From Protea cynaroides (taxonomy: Eukaryota > Streptophyta > Magnoliopsida > Proteales > Proteaceae), in contig CM053267.1 of the NCBI GenBank assembly GCA_028583415.1, positions 29,870,902 through 29,934,901 of the forward strand: 64,000 nucleotides of DNA, given 5' to 3'. The translations under genes and the position numbers were made by a program. The notes beneath the pieces are model-generated. The model did not search any database, was not told the DNA's origin, and was given only the letters and a program-made list of their open reading frames with translations. This document shows positions 59,219 through 64,000 of this stretch, piece by piece; positions within the stretch are counted from its first letter, which is position 1; every line of letters begins with the position of its first letter.

Positions 59219-60594
59219 ACTAGTTCGAGGATCATGAAGCCATAATGGTATGGTACAACTGCTACGTTAATTTGAATACTTAAGACTGCTGGTTTTGGCC
59301 ATAGGTAGCTATTTCCAAAGATAAGAAAGGTTAATTTTACCTACGAAAAAAAAAGGTCAATTCCAAGGATATTAAAAAGTTGATTTTTTTCTGTCAATTT
59401 GAGAAAATAATTCACATGTATGTATTTGTATTTTCATTGAAATTTCATCACTTTTTATATCCAATAGATCCATACTCCAGAAATGTATCCCTACCATATC
59501 TACAGTGATGAAATCCTAGAGAAGATATAAATACATGCAGGTGATTTAAACTTTTAATTTGATGTTTGAGGGTGGAGAATGGAGATCTAGACTTCAATCT
59601 GCTTTACAGTATCATTTATTCCATTTCCAAGAAGGGAGATTTCTCTCGGTTAAAGTTTTGACTTAAATGAGTCAACTCGGCTTGAAAGTGAAAGCTCAGT
59701 AACATTGGTGAAACCAACCAACAAGATTAATAATTATCAATCGTAATAGACGAATTATCTAAACTATCCGCTCAGAGTTAACCTAGATTTGACAATACTC
59801 TTATTCACCCTGGGTGAAAGAATTTTACCCCTTCTAACATAGAGGAGCATAGTTCACCTGCATATACGTATACTAATCTGGTGTATATTGAAAACAATAG
59901 AATCCAAACAACACAAAAAAAAACCATCTATTATAGGTCACAGATCCTCTTCCCTCATTTGAAAATACTGGTTATAAAAATCGAGGCTTGAAGGGCAATG
60001 ACATAAGAATCAGTATTAGTCCCAATATCGAGATATTACCAACCATTTTAAGATTGAACCTAATAACCTAATTGTGGTCACGATCAGTTTTCTTAATAAA
60101 ATTTATTATTCTTAATCGTAGATAAACTAGATCCATTGAATGGTTGACACATGTCACAAAATATTAAAAAGAAAAGAAGAGATATCTGATCATATGTGGA
60201 TCCCACCTATCTGTGCTGATCCCAATCATTAACTAGTAATCAGTATCTGTTTCGGCCAATCGATTGTCAATTAGATACCACTTAGTTGAACCATGGTTAG
60301 GGGATCGAGGTCTACCCACCCCAGAGTTGTAGTATATCAGTTTGAAAATTCAAATTGTTGAATTACATGAGGAATCTCATGCATTGGTCATATGCCAAAT
60401 TTGGATATTAGTTTTATCATATTACACATTTATGTTTTCCTTTTGTATTTGGAAATAACTTGTTGCAATTAAAGTTGATACGAAGACATTGTATACTTGC
60501 TTTTTTGCCTTTTAAAAGTACCCATTTTTCAAGGAAAGTAATTTCTGATAATTTTACATGTTACCTAAAAAAATGAAGGATAAGATCTTTTTTT
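59219..60594. other. Unassigned intergenic DNA
   Basis: No supported feature. Confidence 0.4.
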
Positions 60595-60850
60595 ATTTAG
60601 TATAGTTTATATTTAAGTTTATGAGTTATTTATGATAAATTAATTATGAAAATAAATTATGAGTTAAATAATACTTATTTAATATTATTAGACATAAAGA
60701 AATAATAATAGATTATCACAATAATGATAAATATCTTCTAATCTATTCGTAGATTTTAGAATATATTAATTTATTTTAAATATAAATAAGTAGCATATAT
60801 CATACCAAACAACCATATATGTTATAATGTATTATATAATTAATTTTATA
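60595..60850. repeat. AT-rich dispersed repeat
   Basis: Shares 'ccaaacaaccatatatgtta' and 'taatgtattatataatta' with sequence flanking the element at 7501-8501 (about 7420-7500 and 8502-8525). Probably a MITE family. Confidence 0.45.
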
Positions 60851-61319
60851 ATACCTCCTAACCTTTGAAAATACTTAATAATTTATGGATCATTAAAAAT
60901 AACCCACCTTTTTTGAACTTAACAGTACAAGGCAACTTTTTTAGACAAAAATACCCTTATAAGTGTCCTTTAGACTTTTTTTAAAGGATTTACTCTTTTT
61001 GATGCAAAAACTTTTTTACCTTAAAACTTTTCAATTTTTATATTTTTTTGTGTTTTTTTTTCTTTTTCATTTTAAAATTGCACTTTGAAAAGATAGGATT
61101 GAGCTCAAATAACACATAATTAAGTAGCGAAAAAGATCTTTTCTTAAAGGTGGTAGTTCTATGTCTAGTTGCTCCCTAACATTTGAAAATACTTAACAAT
61201 TTAAGGAATTAAGTAACTTTTGAATACCGACAGTTGCTCAATACATAACCCTTTATTTTTGCTTTGTATAAATTGCTTTGAAAGATAGGATTGAGCTCAA
61301 ATAACACATAATGAGAAAA

Positions 61320-61323
<4 letters not shown>

Positions 61324-61351
<28 letters not shown>
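61324..61351. repeat. Poly(T) tract
   Basis: 28-base T run. Confidence 0.85.
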
Positions 61352-61550
61352 GTTTATCCAAACATATTTTTTTTTATCTTTTTATCATAATATTTTTTTT
61401 TTAGGTTTTGAGTGAACTCCCTCTAACGACAAGAGAGAACCTGAACACCATAAGTAGGATTAAAAATGTCTAACCACATTAGCATTGAATCATTGATGAG
61501 AGATAACATAATATACTGCACTAAAACATTGTCCCAATGGAGATGCAACT

Positions 61551-61755
61551 GGTTCAAGGTATTAGTATCAGCTCGATCGATCCAACTGATTCATATCAGT
61601 TTTTTTTTTACCTAATCATAGTTGTTAATATATTATTATATATACGGTATCAGTCATGTATCAATTTTCTATTGATTATATACATCGGTCTGATCCAAAT
61701 TTAATTGGCTTTGGAATAATCGATACCTTGTTTGAACCTAGATTTATAACCTTGA
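61551..61755 (+). repeat. Dispersed ~200-bp repeat family, copy 5
   Basis: Contains 'gattcatatcagttttt', 'tcaattttctattgatt' and 'ctagatttataacctt'. Confidence 0.55.
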
Positions 61756-62264
61756 ATGCAATTATATATTTTCAAAAAAAAATTAAATTTCATGTAAAGT
61801 GGGCAGAGCAGCTGTGACTCATGATCGATTGAATTGACCAGTCTTACTATCTTTATATTGTTATGCCTCTTTATTTGAGTTTGAATCCTCTCCTATTGTT
61901 AGAGTGACTCCAATCGAGATCCAACTATAGTAATTCACTCTATATGCATGCTAATATATTGGTATGAGATTTAGAGAGAATTTTTTTTTTCTATCTGTGT
62001 TATTGTAAATTTAATTAAGCAAATAATTTTTTATATGAATTTTTTTTTTTGAATTTACTAAACAATGAAAAATCTTACTTGAGACAAAATCATTTTCCCA
62101 CTATTATACGTGGAAACAAACACGAAATAGTAACCAAATCCAGTCTAATCCATGATAGATAGGATATTATCCATCCCACGAACAAAATGCGTGGCGTTTG
62201 TCCTCTGGGAGTGGAGACCGTGGGAGGAGCAGTTGCGAGCAAACCTAACGGACACTCACACACA

Positions 62265-62270
62265 GACGTC
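62265..62270. promoter_or_regulatory. GACGTC element
   Basis: Palindromic ACGT core within GACGTCAC, a possible bZIP (TGA-type) site about 1.2 kb upstream of the Dof gene 2 start codon. Confidence 0.35.
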
Positions 62271-62309
62271 ACAGCTTCTCTCAGCCGTTGTCCCGTTACG
62301 TTAGCTCTG

Positions 62310-62319
62310 GGCACGTGCC
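62310..62319. promoter_or_regulatory. Perfect G-box palindrome
   Basis: GGCACGTGCC, a bHLH/bZIP binding core, 45 bases from the GACGTC element and about 210 bases upstream of the TATA-like sequence. Confidence 0.45.
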
Positions 62320-62523
62320 ACCCCACTTTGTCTTTGGACGCAGTCACGCTTCAAACCCATGTAAACCCACCCATGGCTATCTCACCATAGTACCACTCAA
62401 AAAACAGTCACATTCATTCATTCCCTCACTGCAACAAAATAATAATTCCATGGGTAGAGAGAGAGAAAGATGGCCATCTCTCATTTGATAGATCCATGGA
62501 ATTATGAATAGGGGAGAGAAAAT

Positions 62524-62530
62524 TATATAA
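62524..62530 (+). promoter_or_regulatory. TATA-like box of Dof gene 2
   Basis: TATATAA; would place the transcript start near 62555, giving a leader of nearly 900 bases unless an intron is removed. An acceptor-like 'ttttcttactctag' ends at 63393, and CAG|GTACCG at about 63123 could be its donor. Confidence 0.4.
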
Positions 62531-62590
62531 TTTATGTCAGAGACAGCAATAGAAAACGAAAAGAATAGAGAATAACTAGGACCAAGAGAT

Positions 62591-62591
62591 T

Positions 62592-62624
<33 letters not shown>

Positions 62625-62641
62625 GAGAGAAAGAGAGAGAG
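62591..62641. repeat. (GA)n tract in the Dof gene 2 leader
   Basis: GA repeats with scattered GAAA interruptions, just after the predicted transcript start. Confidence 0.9.
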
Positions 62642-63432
62642 TATAGCAGCGATGAAAGGAAAGATTTTTGAGGTTGGGAAACTCCAAAGTGGTGTAGGTG
62701 TAGATTAGGTTGATCAGTGAGAGAAGAAAGCCGATGGGGAATTTGGGTTTCCTGATTCTGACATAACCACCCAGTTGACAACCGCCGCCGCCGCTGCTGC
62801 TCTCACTTTTTCCGTCGTCTTCTTCTTCCTGAAGAATCTGTTTGTTTTATTGCATGAGTTGGGTTGAGTTGGGTTGTCTGATCTATGGGATGAACTGGGT
62901 TTCTGTCTTCCCTTCTTTTTCTCTTTTGTTCTGGGTGACTGCGATTACTCAGACGAGAAGGAACCCAGATTGAAGCAGTTCCTCCTCTGGTACTGTACTT
63001 GTACTGAACTCATTTTCCTGTTTTCCTGTAATCTCTTCTTCGCAGATTGGGACGTTTCCCTTGTCTGCTACACCCAAACCAAACCCATCTTCTTTCTCTC
63101 TCTTCTTTTATCTCGTCCAGCAGGTACCGTACCTACTCTTGCAGCAGGGACCAGCAGGATAATATTCCATTTCATTGTTGTGCTCTCGTTGTTATTATGT
63201 GAAAGAGAAGAGATCATCTTCTATCACAAAGAGAGAAAGATCCTTCAAGATTTTCTTAGATTGAATAGATATTTTTCATCTTTATTACTTGACCCCCTTT
63301 TTTCCCTTGAGAGAAGTGAAGACTAAGAACCATTGTTTTTCTTTTGGGGATATTTACAATCAGGTAACGATCACCCTTGTTTTCTTACTCTAGAACTTCT
63401 CCAAGAAGAGAGAGAAAGAGATAGATAGAGAG

Positions 63433-64000
63433 ATGCAGCAGGAGGGTGGAGGAGGAAGAGTGGAACAAATGAGTGGGCTGCAACAGCAAGATCGAAGGAT
63501 GAAGGCAGGTGAAAATCAACAACCACAGCAGCCACAAAAATGCCCTAGATGTGATTCTCTCAATACAAAGTTCTGTTACTACAACAATTACAGTCTCTCT
63601 CAGCCCCGTTATTTTTGCAAGACTTGCAGAAGATACTGGACTCAAGGAGGAACCCTTAGAAATGTTCCTGTGGGTGGTGGATGCCGGAAGGGAAAACGAT
63701 CCAAGAGACCCTCTACTGCTGATAATCAACCACCGACAAGGTCAACAACACAGCAACAATTAATTTCATCCTCAGCTACAGTTACAGCTACAGCTTCCAA
63801 TACTGCTGCTACAGGTTCTTCAAGGAAATCAGAAACTGATATGATCATGGGTGGTTCAAATCCGATTCCTTCTTATTATGCTGGTGGTGGGTTCTTGTCT
63901 TCCTTGGCAACGATTCAATCTTTCAATCCATCCATGAACGTTGGTGGGGATTTTGGTGGTTCCAATTTGGCTCTGTTACAGGGATTTGGTCTTCCTTCTT
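63433..64000 (+). CDS. Dof-type zinc-finger transcription factor 2 (5' part)
   Basis: Open from ATG at 63433 to the window edge, 189 codons without a stop. The N-terminus is Gly/Gln-rich. The Dof domain begins 'CPRCDSLNTKFCYYNNYSLS' with ligands C37, C40, C62 and C65 (CX2CX21CX2C) and continues 'YWTQGGTLRNVPVGGGCRKG' and basic 'KRSKRPS', a likely nuclear signal. It would bind AAAG-core promoters in the nucleus. The following Thr/Ser/Ala-rich region and 'GGGFLSSLATIQSFNPS' look like the variable regulatory part; the C-terminus lies outside. It differs from Dof gene 1 in 'YFCKTCRRYWTQ' versus 'HFCKACKRYWTR', so the two are not a recent duplicate. No intron interrupts the visible coding part. 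Confidence 0.9.
   Translation, partial: MQQEGGGGRVEQMSGLQQQDRRMKAGENQQPQQPQKCPRCDSLNTKFCYYNNYSLSQPRYFCKTCRRYWTQGGTLRNVPVGGGCRKGKRSKRPSTADNQPPTRSTTQQQLISSSATVTATASNTAATGSSRKSETDMIMGGSNPIPSYYAGGGFLSSLATIQSFNPSMNVGGDFGGSNLALLQGFGLPS

Noticed and set aside
62090..62390. Overlapping open frames on both strands
   Set aside because: The region behaves as a promoter (ACGT elements, then a TATA-like box); the frames are a result of locally higher GC content.
1..64000. CRISPR arrays, rRNA or tRNA genes, bacterial-type operons
   Set aside because: None seen; repeats are microsatellites or transposons, and no tRNA cloverleaf was convincing beyond the weak SINE-like segment at 36385.

Overview
The window is nuclear DNA of a flowering plant, probably a dicot. 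Coding density is very low, intergenic DNA is AT-rich, and introns are GT-AG. It carries two Dof-type zinc-finger genes (a plant-specific family), a sieve-element-occlusion (SEO) gene, and nested plant transposons of many classes. I cannot name the species. Coordinates and splice sites come from reading the sequence, not from transcripts.

Region by region. 1-2 kb: an LTR of Ty3/gypsy character. 2.0-10.1 kb (minus): an SEO-like gene with a TATA promoter at about 10.11 kb. Eight phase-compatible exons encode two SEO N-terminal modules in tandem. A 5.4-kb intron holds a PPR exon fragment, an unrecognised C-terminal exon, a possibly organelle-derived stretch and a 1-kb MULE-like element. 10.1-22.3 kb: a duplicated block (10.1-11.3 and 20.8-22.3 kb) flanking three degenerate tandem copies of a ~0.6-kb repeat. 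These copies were invaded by a hAT-like MITE, a solo copia LTR and a 6.7-kb three-LTR copia structure whose pol fragment points against its LTRs. 22.8-25.05 kb: a Pack-MULE with a perfect 9-bp target duplication carrying a fragment of a CYP710-type cytochrome P450 gene. 26-31.9 kb: mostly unassigned DNA with a foldback element and CT/GA tracts. 31.95-33.05 kb (plus): a complete two-exon Dof gene. 34-44.5 kb: a solo LTR, an RTE-type LINE 3' end, MITEs, a 0.94-kb long-TIR element and otherwise nothing recognisable. 44.5-53.6 kb: a minus-strand L1-like LINE (zf-RVT and RNase H segments) split by a 0.76-kb TIR element and by a 6.52-kb Mutator-like element (MULE). 53.6-62 kb: small DNA transposons and unassigned AT-rich DNA. 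62.2-64 kb (plus): promoter, leader and 5' part of a second Dof gene that runs off the window.

The two Dof genes are the clearest host genes and encode nuclear transcription factors. The SEO-like gene would encode a phloem P-protein relative but lacks the usual middle and C-terminal parts. The most unusual contents are the double SEO module gene, the MULE with 1.1-kb terminal repeats (a FAR1-type transposase facing a two-exon GRF zinc-finger gene and a small SANT-like gene), the P450-carrying Pack-MULE, and the copia structure with inverted pol.
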